Below the pieces are notes generated by a model that saw nothing but the letters and a program-made list of their open reading frames with translations, ran no database searches and was not told the DNA's origin. Positions 10,351-21,669 of a DNA stretch of 64,000 bases are shown in pieces (positions within the stretch are counted from its first letter, which is position 1; the number at the start of each line of letters is the position of its first letter). The translations under genes were made by a program, and so were the position numbers. The DNA is from Typha latifolia (lineage: Eukaryota; Streptophyta; Magnoliopsida; Poales; Typhaceae): contig CM034108.1 in the NCBI GenBank assembly GCA_019914945.1, positions 6,210,001-6,274,000 on the forward strand, given 5' to 3'.

Positions 10351-13271
10351 TGTAACACCTGTTAAAAAAAAATAATAAAAATAATTATTAGCGCATGCGC
10401 CATGCGCGTGCACCCTAACCGCAGCGCACGCGCTTGGCGCGTGCGCTGACTCCTTCTTCCCCCTCCCCCCACCTCTCGCAGTCAGTTGCAAGAGGTGGGA
10501 GAGGAGTGCGCCGGAGTGGAGTTAACTCCACTCCGTTGCCCTCTCCACCCCTTTTCTCTATTTAATCCCCACTCCTTCCCCTCGAGTTTCTTTTCTTTCG
10601 CAACTTCCTCTTCTTCGCTCTTCTCTTCTCTCTTTTCTCTTCCGAGCCGTCGAAGTTCTCGTCGTGGGCAGCAAGTCACCGGAGCGCCGACAATCAACTA
10701 AAACCCCCTCACCTCGATCCTCAGGTTAGCCTTTATTCCCTCTTTAGTTCAATTTGAAAATAGCCTAGTTAATCATGCATAATTATGATTTTATTTTCGT
10801 CTTCTTTCGCCGGAGAAATTCGCCGATCGGCGACCTCGGGTCGACCACCCACCGGTCCGGGAAGTTTCCCCGCTTCACCCCCCTTGCTGTGGGTAACCAA
10901 ATTGGGTACCCACGGGGCGCGAGGGAGGCGATGCCATGTCACCTCCCACAGCCGGGTTTCTTTGGCACAAGCGGCCACCACCGGTGGTGGTGGCCTCACT
11001 CGTCAACCTCGGCTGACCCACCTCTTCACTTGGAAGAGGTAGGTACCCGAGAAGAGGGCTTCGAGCCCACCTATCACTGAGTTGAAAACTCCATGGCCGC
11101 CAGCCATGGAGTTCCTCAACTCTCACCCTTCGGCCGCACTAGTCGGAGGTTCTGCCCACTCCTGCGCCCAAGTCGACCTAGTCAACTTGGGGAGGAGTTG
11201 CCGAAGCCAGGGGCTGCCGGTGACGGGGATCACCGGCAGTAACACCCCTCTCCTCTATTTCTTCTTCTCTGGCAAGGAATCGAGGAGGAGGTGGGGTTGG
11301 GCCAACCCCCCCCCCCACTGCTCTCTCTCTCTCTCTGGGCTGTGGCGTGGGCTGCGCTGCAGCCCAAGTCCTCAGTTCTCTAAGGCCTCGGTGGACTGGG
11401 CTTTAGAGCCCAGTCCACCCCCTTAGTTCCTAGTGGGCTGCGGTAGGCCCGTAGCCCACCTCTTCACTCTGTTGGACTGGGCTCCAAAGCCCAGTCCACC
11501 ATATCACCCCCTTGAGCCAGTCTAGAACACATTGGAACCTGGTGAGCTGCGGGCGGGCCTACCGCAGCCCACCTCCTCTTTCTGTTGGACTAGGCTCTTA
11601 AGCCCAGTCCACTATCTCTAGCCCACTCTCTCTCTCTCTCTCACCTAATTTGTTGGGCCTTAAGCCTAGCCCAATCATTAACCCTAAGACTAATTTATTT
11701 ATTTAGTCTATTATTTTTAGAAATTCTGTTAGCTACATAAATTGTAATTAATTAAATTTCTCAGCCATGTTATTAATAAAATTAGGATTTATACATAATT
11801 AAATTAGATATTTGAATTCATTAGTCTTTTCATTTATTTTCGACACTTACATTGTAAACGACTCTAAATGACTGTTATTTTTTTTTAAATTAAGACAAAT
11901 AATATTTCGGACCTAGAAAAAAATCAAACTTAAATTCATACAACCAGATAATTAGTCTATAAGTCCATTAATCTTATGTTTATTTTATTTATAAATTATT
12001 AGATCCATTATTGTGCGAGAAGGATCTCGAAAATCAAGAAGAGCCGACTGATTAGGAGAGTAAGACGGATTCTAGAAATAACTCAGGCGAGTAGAATTCT
12101 ATAATAGTCTTTGAAAAATGCATGCTTATGTCATTTCTTACCTGTGATAATTAAATGTCGTTTTCTTACTTGTGAAACTTATATGACATTTCATATTTGC
12201 ATTTAATTACGTGTCAATTCTTACTTGTATTATTTATCACTTAATGCACATGTATGATGATTATGTTAAATAAATAATAGAGGTCATGGCACCACGTGCA
12301 CGTATCACTATTAGTCAAGTCCCAGTTAGGTAGTGCCCTTTTACCCACTCAACCTAGGGTTAGGGGTAGAGTGTATATTATTTAGTATTATATTAGCGGC
12401 CCACACCTGAGGTCGGTAGCTGGTAGAGCATTCAGGTGATTACACTGCCTAATTGGAGACTTGACTAGTATGATATTAGAAAAGATGATTGAGAGGTAGG
12501 GATTGTAGTTCTAGCGGTACCCGAGGACGCAGGGTCAGGGCGTCTATTGAGCTGTGTGCTCTTATCAGCCGTATGTGATGATTTCGCTCTGTGCGATGAT
12601 TACTAGAACGGTGTTGATGGGCCTACGACTGGGGTCCTTAGTCTGATGGCCACAAACAACCAGTCATATGCAGCGTCGCCAGGCATGTATGGGCGATAAT
12701 ACTGCTAGTTGACTAGTCCCCCTCGATTTTTATGGTGCTTTGTGAGATATGTTATTGTGACTCGACTCCTGTGTGGATTTCTATGTAAAACGAGCTATAA
12801 TGATGAAAGCTATTAAAAGTCATAATGCACATTTTCCCTAACATGTTATGAGTTACATTTTTTACTTATCATGTAATATTCTTAGATTATTATTATTAGA
12901 TTTTACTTGCTGGGCCCCCGTGCTCACCGCCATTTTTGGTGGAAATATTTCAGAGATGATTATAGAGGATGCGGACATCGAGGAGTAGCAGATTCATTTC
13001 TCATTTTTAGCTTTTGTTTATTCCATTATTTCAGTTGGACTTAGCCCCTGCGAGGGTATTTATGTTATAACAAATTTGTGATGGACTTGTATTCCTAGAG
13101 ACTTGTTGAGGCCTGTGATATTATAATTCTGGATTTTTTTTGTTGGATTATTATGGTATTACTTGACTTATTCAGATACTTGGTGAGATTATTTCACTAA
13201 CAGATCACGTGGGAATCACGTGGACATGCTCCACGTGAGGAACACGTGAATCTTTGGAAGTGGGTGTTTCA
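10351..13271 (+). mobile_element. Solo LTR G, 2.9 kb, Tekay/Del-like
   Basis: The element begins TGTAACACCTGTTAAAA and ends GGGTGTTTCA, giving TG...CA ends with complementary termini (TGTAACACC / GGTGTTTCA). It is flanked by a perfect 5-bp TSD, TTGTG (10346-10350 and 13272-13276), and removal rejoins the F protease frame. No PBS, polypurine tract or coding region is present, so it is a solo LTR left by LTR-LTR recombination. A TATTTAA near 10558 and its resemblance to the LTR of element D suggest plus orientation. The first 1.3 kb is GC-rich and hairpin-rich; the rest is AT-rich. Confidence 0.85.
10391..11611 (+). repeat. Hairpin-rich segment of solo LTR G
   Basis: Self-complementary sites: palindrome 10391-10400; 11-bp stem/3-nt loop 10423-10447; 24-bp perfect palindrome 10512-10535; 12-bp palindrome 10821-10832; 10-bp stems at 10973-10995 (loop 3), 11087-11113 (loop 7) and 11214-11239 (loop 6). 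Three related stem-loops built on TGGACTGGGCT ... AGCCCAGTCCA lie at 11391-11418, 11473-11498 and 11586-11611; the third has one mismatch. A 19-bp inverted pair (11433-11451 with 11554-11572) brackets the middle one. Confidence 0.85.
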
Positions 13272-13276
13272 TTGTG

Positions 13277-13316
13277 ACCTTGCACTCGGATGGGGAAATT
13301 CCTACATATGCTGTTA
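13277..13316 (-). pseudogene. F protease fragment between G and B1
   Basis: This 40-bp island reads SICRNFPIRVQGH on the minus strand, matching SLCHRVSIRVQGH of element B1. It sits between the end of solo LTR G and the start of B1 and links the F pieces at 10350 and 21404. Confidence 0.65.
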
Positions 13317-14139
13317 TGAAACATTTAGTTAGGATATTTTCTTACTGCATTAATTATTTATTTTCATTAAAATAAAATTCCTATAGGTCGCGTTCGAACG
13401 TAGGAGGGGTCACATTCGAACGCCCTTGCGAATGCCTGCATCAGGATTGCAAATATAGAGAACGCGTAATGCGCATTCGAATGCGGTCGGGCGCATTCAA
13501 ACGCCCGCGTTCGAACGCTTGCATCGCGTTCGCACATACATAGAACACTTTTTGTGCATTCGAACGCGATCGACAGGAAGCCTCTAGAATTAGGGTTACT
13601 TATTATTTTAGGACTTGTTGGCTAGCCTCTATATATAGGTGGATGGCAGCCAAATTCAGAATGCTATTAGAATATTGATTTCTTGCCTCTCTATCATCTA
13701 TCTACCTTAATCTCCCTCCTCCCTCTTCAGCATCCTTTGACCTCTACCGTTGGCAAGGTTTCTCCTAACTTCTAATCTCCCTCAATTGTCGAGCCACTCC
13801 TCTTCTTTGGGATTTCGACCACTTTGTTCCTTTCGTCTATATCCATCAACCACCTCCATCTCCATACCCATCCATAACCCTAACTTCCCCTCCACCCGTC
13901 ACCACCACCATCACCCATGTTATTCCATATTTTTGTCCCAGTTGTAGTTCTAATCTGTGAAGGACGTAAATTTGTAGATCAGGAAGTTATGAATCTAATC
14001 CACTTAGTTTCATAATTTTCTGATTATAGAAGAATATTTGACGAATATGTTTCCATGATTGTGCGGACTGCTTTCTACAATAAATTCAAATCTTAAGGGA
14101 ATTGTTTCGTAGCCTATCTTTTGGTACAAGAACCCATCA
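13317..14139 (+). repeat. B1 5' LTR
   Basis: The 823-bp LTR starts TGAAACATTTAGTTAGG and ends AAGAACCCATCA. GTTCGAACG-type words fill 13388-13570, followed by TTAGGGTT and a TATA box TATATATAG at 13630-13638. A CT-rich U5 and leader follow. It is the counterpart of 20533-21403. Confidence 0.82.
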
Positions 14140-14141
14140 GT

Positions 14142-14176
14142 TGGTATCAGAGCCCATCAAATTGGTATTAGAGTAG
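14142..14176 (+). promoter_or_regulatory. B1 tandem primer-binding sites
   Basis: TGGTATCAGAGCCC (14142-14155), matching the 3' end of plant initiator tRNA-Met, begins 2 nt after the LTR. A second, slightly decayed copy, TGGTATTAGAGTAGG, begins at 14163, exactly 21 bp later. Either could prime minus-strand DNA synthesis. Confidence 0.75.
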
Positions 14177-14184
14177 GTGAACCT

Positions 14185-15560
14185 ATGGAGAGCACACCGA
14201 CAAGGGAAGACTCAATCCACGATGACCCTAACCATGAGGCCGATTCTTTTGGAGCGACCACGGCAGGACGAGTCAACTAACGTCCATGGGTGCGAATATG
14301 GATGAACTTATGGGCATGTTCCAAACATTGCTGTATAGAGTTGACTTAATTCAAAAGGATTACAATGAATTCAAGGAATATGTTGTGAACCGATTAGGTT
14401 TGTCATCTCCTCAACTACAATCAGAGTTTCAAGAAGGACTAGAGGTGGGACCGCATCGAACCGATACCCCACAGATCTAGGTGTGTCATGTGAGTGTCAA
14501 TGATCCCCTCTTACCTATGCCTACATATCATCCTCCATCTCCGTTACAAAACCCAAGACCGGCGGTAGTGGAACCTGAGAGGTGTACGGCACCGGTGCGC
14601 TTCGTTGAAGAGGAGGATTGACACTTTGAGGATGAGATTGATCCCTTTGGAGATGGTGATGGACGTGCTCGAGGATTTAGAGAAGGTGATCAATATACCC
14701 AAAGGTTTAGACTTGAACCAAGGATCTTTCGCGAACCCGACAACGCTATTTGGGGGAGAACCGCATGCTTGGTCTTTCCGAAATTCCAAGGCGGTGATCC
14801 AACGGATTGGTTATTTCAAGTTGAACAATATTTTGATTGTCAAGGGACAGCGAAAGATGCAAAGGTCCAAATGGCAAGCTTTTACCTCCAAGAAACGGCA
14901 TATGAAGATTTTGGGACAGCGACATACGAAGATTTTGCTGCCACATTAAACAAGATGGTTCAAAGGACAACCATATTAGAGTACCAAGCTGAGTTTGAAA
15001 GAGTTAGTAGTCATTGTGAGCCACCTTGGCCCGAACCGACATTGATGAGCATATTTATTTTAGGACTGCGAGAGGAGATACAGGCAGATGTTCGTGCTCT
15101 ATGTCTTACCACTCTTGAGGAGGCCTTTGAGAAGGTTGTGAGGATGGAGCAAAAACATAAGGCTCTTAAGATGGCAGCAAAAATAAGTTGAGGTAACCGA
15201 GATAGGTAGTTTGCACTTAGAATGCCGGTTGGAAATTCTATAGGTTCAAAGACAGCGGCTGCGAATACTAGATTGCGACCACCTTTGAGACCTTCTTCCG
15301 ATGTTAGAGGAGGCACAAGACCCCCAGTTCGAATTCTCACACTTGCCTAGGTGGAGGAGCGAAGAGCAAAGGGCTTTTGCTTTCGATGTGATGAGCGTTT
15401 CACCCCCGGTCATCGGTGTTCTAAACCGATTGGGAGTGTGATGCTTATGGACGGTCTGGAGGATGATGATGAGGTTATTGATGATGGAGAGTGTACAGAG
15501 GAGGTCCATGAGGAGGTCATTAAAGAGGGCACGGAGGAAGATATCTAAGCTGAAATATCG
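14185..15560 (+). pseudogene. B1 gag (broken)
   Basis: Gag starts near the ATG at 14185 (MESTPTREDSIHDDPN). It has a capsid-type region (FPKFQGGDPTDWLFQVEQYF, then LREEIQADVRALCLTTLEE) and a zinc-knuckle motif CFRCDERFTPGHRC near 15385. A stretch around 14890-14930 is short relative to B3 and B4 and repeats YEDF(G/A)TATYEDF, so part of the capsid is lost. Stops and shifts occur near 14275, 14480, 14620 and 15190. Gag would form the particle and bind the RNA. Confidence 0.8.
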
Positions 15561-15930
15561 ATGCATGCATATTCGGGTACTTCCGCGTAGAGGACGTTAC
15601 GGGTAGACAAACTTGTTAGAAAGCATTGTGTGCATATCCTAATCGATTTTGAGAGTACACACAACTTTCTAGTTGAGAGTGAGTGAGGAGATTGGGTTTG
15701 GATGCCGAACTGACCATGGGATTTGACGTTGCTATTGGAGACGGCACGAAGCTTAAGGCTGAGAGCTTGTGTCATCGGGTCAGTATACGGGTGCAAGGAC
15801 ACGACATCATTGTGGACTCGTATCCATTGGTGCTGCGAGGAGTGGACATTGTCATTGGCACTCAGTGGTTACAGAGTTTGGTACCCGTCATATTTGATTT
15901 CCGGAGCATGTGGATGAAATTTAAATAAGT
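15561..15930 (+). pseudogene. B1 retropepsin (broken)
   Basis: The active-site region reads VHILIDFESTHNFL, where relatives have LIDSGSTHNFLDE, so the catalytic D-S-G box is damaged. The flap and linker follow in another frame (GFDVAIGDGTKLKAES, GTQWLQSLVPVIFDF). It ends at a stop at 15926-15928. Confidence 0.75.
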
Positions 15931-15940
15931 AAACAAAGAT

Positions 15941-16811
15941 GTGCGACTTGATGGTGTTCAGTCTTCGTCGATTCCTGCGATGCAGCCTACGGTGGGGTTG
16001 CTTTGTGTGTATGATTTGGCCTATCTTCTTCAGTTAGGACCAATAGGAGATGAGCCTCAAACGAGTTCAGATACTACAATTGAATTGTCTAATTTATTAG
16101 ATAACTTTTCTAAACTGTTTGAGGAGCCACAAGAGTTGCCACCGAGGCGAACAGCGGACCATCACATAGAGATTGTACTCGGGGCTGCATCGGCCAACAT
16201 GAGGCCATATCGGTATCCACATGTGCAAAAAGAAGTTATCTCCAAGATGGTAGCCGAGATGCTAGAGTAAGGCCTCATACAACTAAGTCATAGCTTATAC
16301 TCATCCCCCATGCTATTGGTGCGAAAAAAGGACGGGACATAGCATTTTTGTGTTGACTATCAAACACTAAACACTATTACCGTCAAGGATTAGTATCCCA
16401 TTCAAGCTATAGAGGAGCTACTGGATGAGCTTTCAGGGGCGACTATATTTAGTAAGCTTGACTTGAGGGCCGAGTATCATCAAATTAGAGTTCACCCAGC
16501 AGATGTGTAAAAACCTGCATTTCGGACTCCGGACGGGCATTACGAGTTTCGGGTGATGCCTTTTGGTCTCACCAATGCTCCAGCTACCTTTCATGGCCTC
16601 ATGAATGATATATTTTGGTCTCTATTGCGAAGGTATGTCTTGGTATTCTTTGACGACATTTTGGTGTATAGTAGGACTGAATTAGAGCATTAGAGGCATT
16701 TGAAGGATGTGCTGAATTTGTTGAAGCAAAACCAATTGAAGATCAAAAAGTCCAAGTGTCTATGGGGAGTACCACAAGTAGAGTATTTATGCCACATAAT
16801 TTTAGCTGATG
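15941..16811 (+). pseudogene. B1 reverse transcriptase (broken)
   Basis: The domain runs from HHIEIVLGAASANMRPYRYP through SSPMLLVRKKDGT and [17 protein letters not shown] to [13 protein letters not shown] and the catalytic box [15 protein letters not shown]. It ends VEYLCHIILAD at 16811, where the sequence jumps to integrase. Stops occur at 16268, 16340, 16392 and 16508, among others. Confidence 0.8.
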
Positions 16812-16858
16812 GATTGCGGCAGAAATTGTTGGAGCACTTCCACTAAACTCTAGAGGCT

Positions 16859-17884
16859 TGAAAAAACCCTAGACACAAGTATTTATCTAAATACTAGGCA
16901 ATGATATCACTCGTTCGCTCAAGTAAAAGTCCGTAGAAATATTAGGAACGAAAGCAGAGATGAATGCTAAGATTTTAACATGGAAAAACCCAAACGGGAA
17001 AAAACCACAGGATCCAAACTCGATCAAAACCAATCACTAGAATAGTAGTAGTTACAAGACTGACTCAGAAAACAACCCGTCAATCCAACCAACTTTGTTC
17101 CTCTTAGTCTTGCTCGCTAGAACCCACGATTCACTGCTTCTCGTGATTGAAGTCCAATCTCAGTAACCCTTGAGATTGATCTTTTGTCTAGATAGCCCTT
17201 AAGATGAAAGATTAAGTTTTGTAGATGAGTGGAACCTTGTTAGTTGAATAACCGATGTAGCCTCAAGAAGTCTCCTTCAATAATGCTTCTTCAACCACCC
17301 TAGAGATAGGGCATCACGATCCTTATATATGATCTCCAAGATAGAGCCAAATCCAAGTCTTATCCGTACTCACGAAGTCTAATTTTATCAAACTTCATTG
17401 GTGCGTTCGAACGCGGCCCGGGTGCGTTCGAACGACATGACTTGATCTCAGGTGTGTTCGAACGGGCCCGAGTGCTTTTGAACGCGACAACTTAAATTCT
17501 TCAGGTTTCGTTCGAACGCGTTTGTGAACGCAGCTCTCGGTCTGTGTGAACGCAGTACCCGCGTTCGAACGCATTTGTGAACGCGGCTCTCTGTTTGTGT
17601 GAACGCAGTACCCGCGTTCGAATGCGTTTGTGAACGCGGCTCTCTGTCTGTGTGAACGCAGTACCCGCGTTCGAACGCGTTTGTGAACGCGGCTCTCTGT
17701 CTGTGTGAACGCAGATTCCGCGTTCGAACGCGTTTGTGAACGCGGTGTGAACTCAACGGCTTTTCTCCAATAATCTTGCAATTCTTCAAACCAGAGATAT
17801 TCTAGACTTGTGTAAAACTCATATACATGAAAAAATACACTTAGAATATTTTGTACATAATTGCCAACAAATAAAAACCTAACA
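16859..17884 (-). mobile_element. Solo copia LTR C in B1
   Basis: This 1026-bp LTR (TGAAAAAACCC...AAAACCTAACA) is flanked by a perfect TSD AGGCT (16854-16858 and 17885-17889). It closely matches both LTRs of copia element C1 and carries the same GTTCGAACGC array. Orientation is taken from C1, whose sense strand is minus. Integrase reading resumes after it (HFHQT...GHGGVLRTYRRISQS). Confidence 0.9.
17399..17745. repeat. 53-bp minisatellite with GCGTTCGAACGC palindromes
   Basis: From about 17508 to 17745 a 53-bp unit built of GCGTTCGAACGCGTTTGTGA, CGCGGCTCTCTGTCTGTG and AACGCAGTACCC is repeated about four and a half times. Less regular GTTCGAACG words precede it from 17404. The period is not a multiple of three. 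Long open frames across it in several frames are by-products of the repeat, not genes. Confidence 0.85.
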
Positions 17885-18403
17885 AGGCTGGTCATGGGGG
17901 TGTCTTGAGGACTTATAGGAGGATATCTCAAAGTTGCATGTGGCCAGGATTAAGACGGGATATAAGGACTTTTGTCCGTGCTTGCAAAATCTGTCAAAGG
18001 GCTAAGGCAACTACATTGAAACCGGCCGGATTACTACAGCCTTTACCTATACCTGACCGTGTTTGGGAAGACATTTCTATAGACTTCATAGAGGGTCTTT
18101 CGCTAGTACATGGATATTCTGTTGTCCTTGTGGTGGTTGACAGATTGAGCAAGTATGCGTACTTTTCGGCATTGTCACATTCGTTTTCAGCCAAGTCGGT
18201 GGCTGAAATTTTTTTTAGAGATGTTGCTCGGTTACATGGCATGCCACGAACGGTTGTCTCGGATCATGATTGTGTATTTATGAGCGACTTTTGGAGGGAG
18301 TTTTTCAGATTGCAAGGGATTCGATTGAACTTTAGTTTGGCGTACCATTCATAGATGGATGGCCAAATCGAGGTGGTCAATCGAGGGATTGAGCAATATT
18401 TGA
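17885..18403 (+). pseudogene. B1 integrase, misplaced first copy
   Basis: With 16812-16858 this encodes the integrase zinc finger and most of the catalytic core (ACKICQRAKATTLKPAG, ISIDFIEGLSLVHGYS, VVDRLSKYAYF, RTVVSDHDCVFMSDFW). It lies between RT and RNase H rather than after RNase H. It ends GIEQYLK at 18403 and jumps back to RT connection sequence GHIISAD. The junction shares TATTT with both parents. Confidence 0.78.
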
Positions 18404-19190
18404 AGGCCACATCATTTCAGCGGATAGTGTAGTGGTGGATCCTCAAAAGGTTGCATGTATGACCGCTTGGCCTATTCCTACTACTACCACTGGATTGAGA
18501 GGATTTTTGGGGCTGACCAGATACTATCGACATTTCATCGCCGGATATGGCAAGATCACTGCTTCTCTCACTTCTTTGTTGAAGAATGACTCTTTTAGAT
18601 AGACGCATGAAGCTACTACAGCCTTGGAAAAACTAAAAACTACAATGACGACGACGCCTGTTCTAGCTCTATCGGACTTCACCAAAGAGTTCATTGTAGA
18701 ATATGATACGTCAAGAGTTAGCATAGGAGCTGTACTAATGCGAGGAGGACATCCCATTGCCTATCTTAACAAAGCTTTATCACAAAAATCTCAGCAATTA
18801 TCGATTTATGAGAGAGAGATGTTGGCAATTCTGCATGCGGTGACAAAGTGGAGATCTTATTTGATCGATAGATGATTCATTATACAAACTGATCAAAGGA
18901 GTCTTCCATACTTTATGGGACAACGTATACACAGTCCGACATAGCAGAGATGGGTCACAAAATTATTGGGGTATGATTATGAAATACAATACAAGAAGGG
19001 AACAGAAAATAGAGTGGCGGATAAATTATCGCGCTAACCCGATACCACTGAGCTTGCAGCCTATTCTTCTCCTATCTTTCTCTTCCTTGACGAGCTAAGG
19101 TATGCATATACATCTGACCTAGATGTTTTGAGATTGGCAGGAGGTGATGGATGATTTGGAGCGCCATCGAGAGTTGGAGAATCGAGGCGA
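18404..19190 (+). pseudogene. B1 RT connection and RNase H (broken)
   Basis: Begins GHIISADSVVVDPQKVACMT, continues LRGFLGLTRYYRHFIAGYGK and the RNase H start TKEFIVEYDTSRVSIGAVLM, then [20 protein letters not shown] and the end [10 protein letters not shown]. The usual VECDAS is VEYDTS. Stops occur at 18600, 18873 and 19036. Confidence 0.78.
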
Positions 19191-19218
19191 TTTGCTGCTA
19201 GACCGCGGATGCATTAGG

Positions 19219-20505
19219 GTGCCCGCAAATGATGGATTGCAGTAGAAATTGTTGGAGCACTTCCACCAAACTCCAGAGACTGGTCATGAGGATGTTTTGA
19301 GGACTTATAGGAGGATATCTCAGAGTTGCATATGGCCAGGATTGAGGCGGGATATGAGGAGTTTTGTCCGTGCTTGCGAAGTCTATCAAAGGGCTAAGGC
19401 AACCATATTGAAACCGGCTGGATTACTTCAGCCGTTACTTATACCGAACCGTGTTTGGGAAGATATTTCTATGGATTTCATAGAGGGTCTTACGTTGGTA
19501 CGTGGTTATTCCGTTATCTTTGTGGTGGTTGATGGATTGAGCAAGTATGCGCACTTTTCGACATTGTCACATCCATTTTCAGCCAAGTTAGTGGCTGAAA
19601 TTTTTGTTAGAGATGTTGCTCGGTTACATGGCATGCCACGCACGATTGTCTCAGATCATGATCGTGTATTTATGAGCGACATTTGGATGGAGTTTTTCAG
19701 ATTGCAAGGGACTTGATTGAACTTTAGTTCAGCCTACCATCCACAGACGGACAACCAAACCGAGGTGCTCAATCGAAGCATTGAGCAGTATTTGAGGTGC
19801 TTTGTTGGAGAGATGTCGAGACGATGGTTGGAGTTCTTACCATGGGCAGAGTGGTCCTACAACACCGCCTATCATAACAGCATTGACATGACTCCATTTG
19901 AGGTGGTGTATAGACGCACGGCTCCGATGTTACGCGCTTATGATCCAGTAGCATCGGTAGATCGGACGGAGGTGGACTTAGCATTGATGGATAGAGATGC
20001 CACATTAAAGAGGTTGCGTGCTCATCTTAAACTTGCTCAAAACCGCATGGTGCAAGTTCATGATCGTAGGCATAGGGAGCAGGAGTTCAACATCGGCAAT
20101 TAGGTGTTTGTGAGGGTGTAATCGTATCGACAAGTGATATTATGTCCGATGCGTAACTAAAAGTTAGCTCATCGCTACTTTGCTACGTTTTGGGTGATAG
20201 AGCGTATTGGTCCTGTTGCATATCGTTTGGAGCTGCTAGAGGGGTTGAGAGTGCATCCTGTCTTTCATATTTCGTTACTGAGCGAGTGCATTGGTGATCA
20301 TGAGTTCATTGGATCAGTTCTACCAAAGCCATTGGAGGAGACAGAGATCGTAGAGCCAGTTCGTGTACTTGCTAGACGCCGATGTCGACATGGTACCAGA
20401 TTGGAGATGGAGATTCAAGTTGAGTGGCTCCGCAAGCCATCCGATGAGGCGACATGGGAGTTGGAGATTGATATCTTGGAGTGTTTCTCCGACTTCACAC
20501 CTTGA
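19219..20505 (+). pseudogene. B1 integrase second copy with chromodomain-like tail
   Basis: This copy is in the normal position. It has HFHQTPETGHEDVLRTYRR, CEVYQRAKAT (one zinc-ligand Cys replaced by Tyr), [29 protein letters not shown], then after a stop at 19714 the core end (AYHPQTDNQTEVLNRSIEQY, MTPFEVVYRRT) and, after a gap with stops near 20102, the GPY region and tail (RIGPVAYRLELLEG, EIQVEWLRKPSDEATWEL). The tail has the strand-helix spacing of plant chromovirus chromodomains. Confidence 0.8.
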
Positions 20506-20532
20506 GAGCAAGGTGGGGGAAGCATGGTGGGC

Positions 20533-21403
20533 TAATATATTTAGTTAGGATCTTTTCTTACTACATTAGTTGTTTATTTTCATTAAAATAAAATTCCTAT
20601 AGGTCGCGTCAGAACGCAGGAGGGGTCGCGTTCGAACACCCTTGCGAATGCCTACATTAGGTTCACAAATACAGAGAACACGTAATGCGCATTCGAATGC
20701 GGTCGGGCTCATTCAAACGCCCACGTTCGAACGCTTGCATCGCGTTCGCACATACAAAGAACCCCTTTTGTGCATTCGAATGCGATCGGGCGCGTTCGAA
20801 CGCGATCGGTGGAATCCTCTAGAATTAGGGTTACTTATTGTTTTAGGACTTGTTGGCTAGCCTCTATATATATGTGGATGCTAGCCAAGTTCAGAATGCT
20901 ATTGGAATATTGATTTATTGCCTCTCTATCATCTATCAACCCTAATCTCCCTCCCCCCTCTTCACCATCCTTCCACCTCTACCATTGGCAAGGATTCTCC
21001 TAACTTCTAATCTCCCTCGACTGTCGAGCCCATCCATAACCCTAACTTCTTTGGGATCTCGACCACTTCGTTCCCTTTGTCTATATCTCTTAATCACATC
21101 CACCATCCACCTCCATCTCCATACCCATCCATAACCCTAACTTTTACTCCACCTGTCACCACCACCATCACCCATATTATTCCGTGTTTTTATATCAGTT
21201 TTTGTTCGAATCTGTGAAGGACATAAATACGAAAGTTTTAGATCAGGAAGTTATGAATCTAATCCACTTATTTTCATAATTTTCTGACTACAAAAAAAAT
21301 ATTTGACAAATATTTTCTCACGATTGCGCGGACTATTTTTACAATAAATTGAGATCTTAAGGGATTTTTTCCGCAACCTATCTTTTGGTACAAGAACCCA
21401 TCA
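20533..21403 (+). repeat. B1 3' LTR
   Basis: This 871-bp LTR starts TAATATATTTAGTTAGG (TG decayed to TA) after the purine tract AAGGTGGGGGAAGCATGG and ends AAGAACCCATCA. Unlike the B3 3' LTR it stops before the first PBS-like repeat. The GTTCGAAC-type array lies at about 20604-20810 and the TATA at about 20861. Confidence 0.8.
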
Positions 21404-21669
21404 TATGAGCTCGAAGTTTTGTGCCATCGTCGATAGTCACCTCAAAACCGATCGTGAGTTCCACCTCAAGCCCAATTCTCCACATGATCGCTCGTCCAAG
21501 AAATTGTGCCTCTTTCCCGTGTCGATGAGAAGGCGCACACACTGTTTCTTGACTAGCCCGTCCACCCATAGAGTCTTCGGGGCGCTCATGCCAGAGTACG
21601 CGTGCATGGATATTTTGGCCAGTATCTATTCCTCTAGCTCCTCGTATGCCTCCTCCTTAGTCTCCTTGG
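21404..21669 (-). pseudogene. F protease N-terminal part
   Basis: On the minus strand this reads from an EISMHAYSGM-like segment to IGLEVELTIGFEVTIDDGTK then LRA. It continues at 13316 across B1 and is bounded on the right by the B2 TSD CTTGG (21665-21669). The active-site region is decayed. Confidence 0.7.

Larger units (their letters stand above)
13317..21403 (+). mobile_element. Ty3/gypsy element B1, rearranged
   Basis: B1 has a 5' LTR (13317-14139), PBS, gag, protease, RT, RNase H, two integrase copies, a polypurine tract (20510-20532) and a 3' LTR (20533-21403). It is inserted in the F protease. The flanking 5-mers (13312-13316 and 21404-21408) match at only three positions, so the TSD is degenerate, but the F frame is kept across the gap. 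Solo LTR C (16859-17884) is inserted in it. All coding parts contain stops. Confidence 0.85.

Noticed and set aside
10775..11426. Open frames of about 80-115 codons on both strands in the GC-rich region
   Set aside because: They overlap each other in several frames, follow GC content, lie inside solo LTR G, and show no recognisable domain.
13307..13316. Alternative B1 left end at TGTTATGAAACATTTAG with TSD TATGC/TATGA
   Set aside because: It fits four of five TSD bases but would add bases to the LTR start and break the F frame; TGAAACATTTAG at 13317 keeps the F frame. The true boundary remains uncertain.
17395..17931. A 178-codon minus-strand frame with repeated RVRTRVLRSHRQRAAFTNAFER, suggesting a repeat protein
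   Set aside because: It reads through the 53-bp minisatellite of the solo LTR; similar open stretches occur in other frames and in every other array (for example 61254-61721, 25474-25710). It is a repeat by-product.
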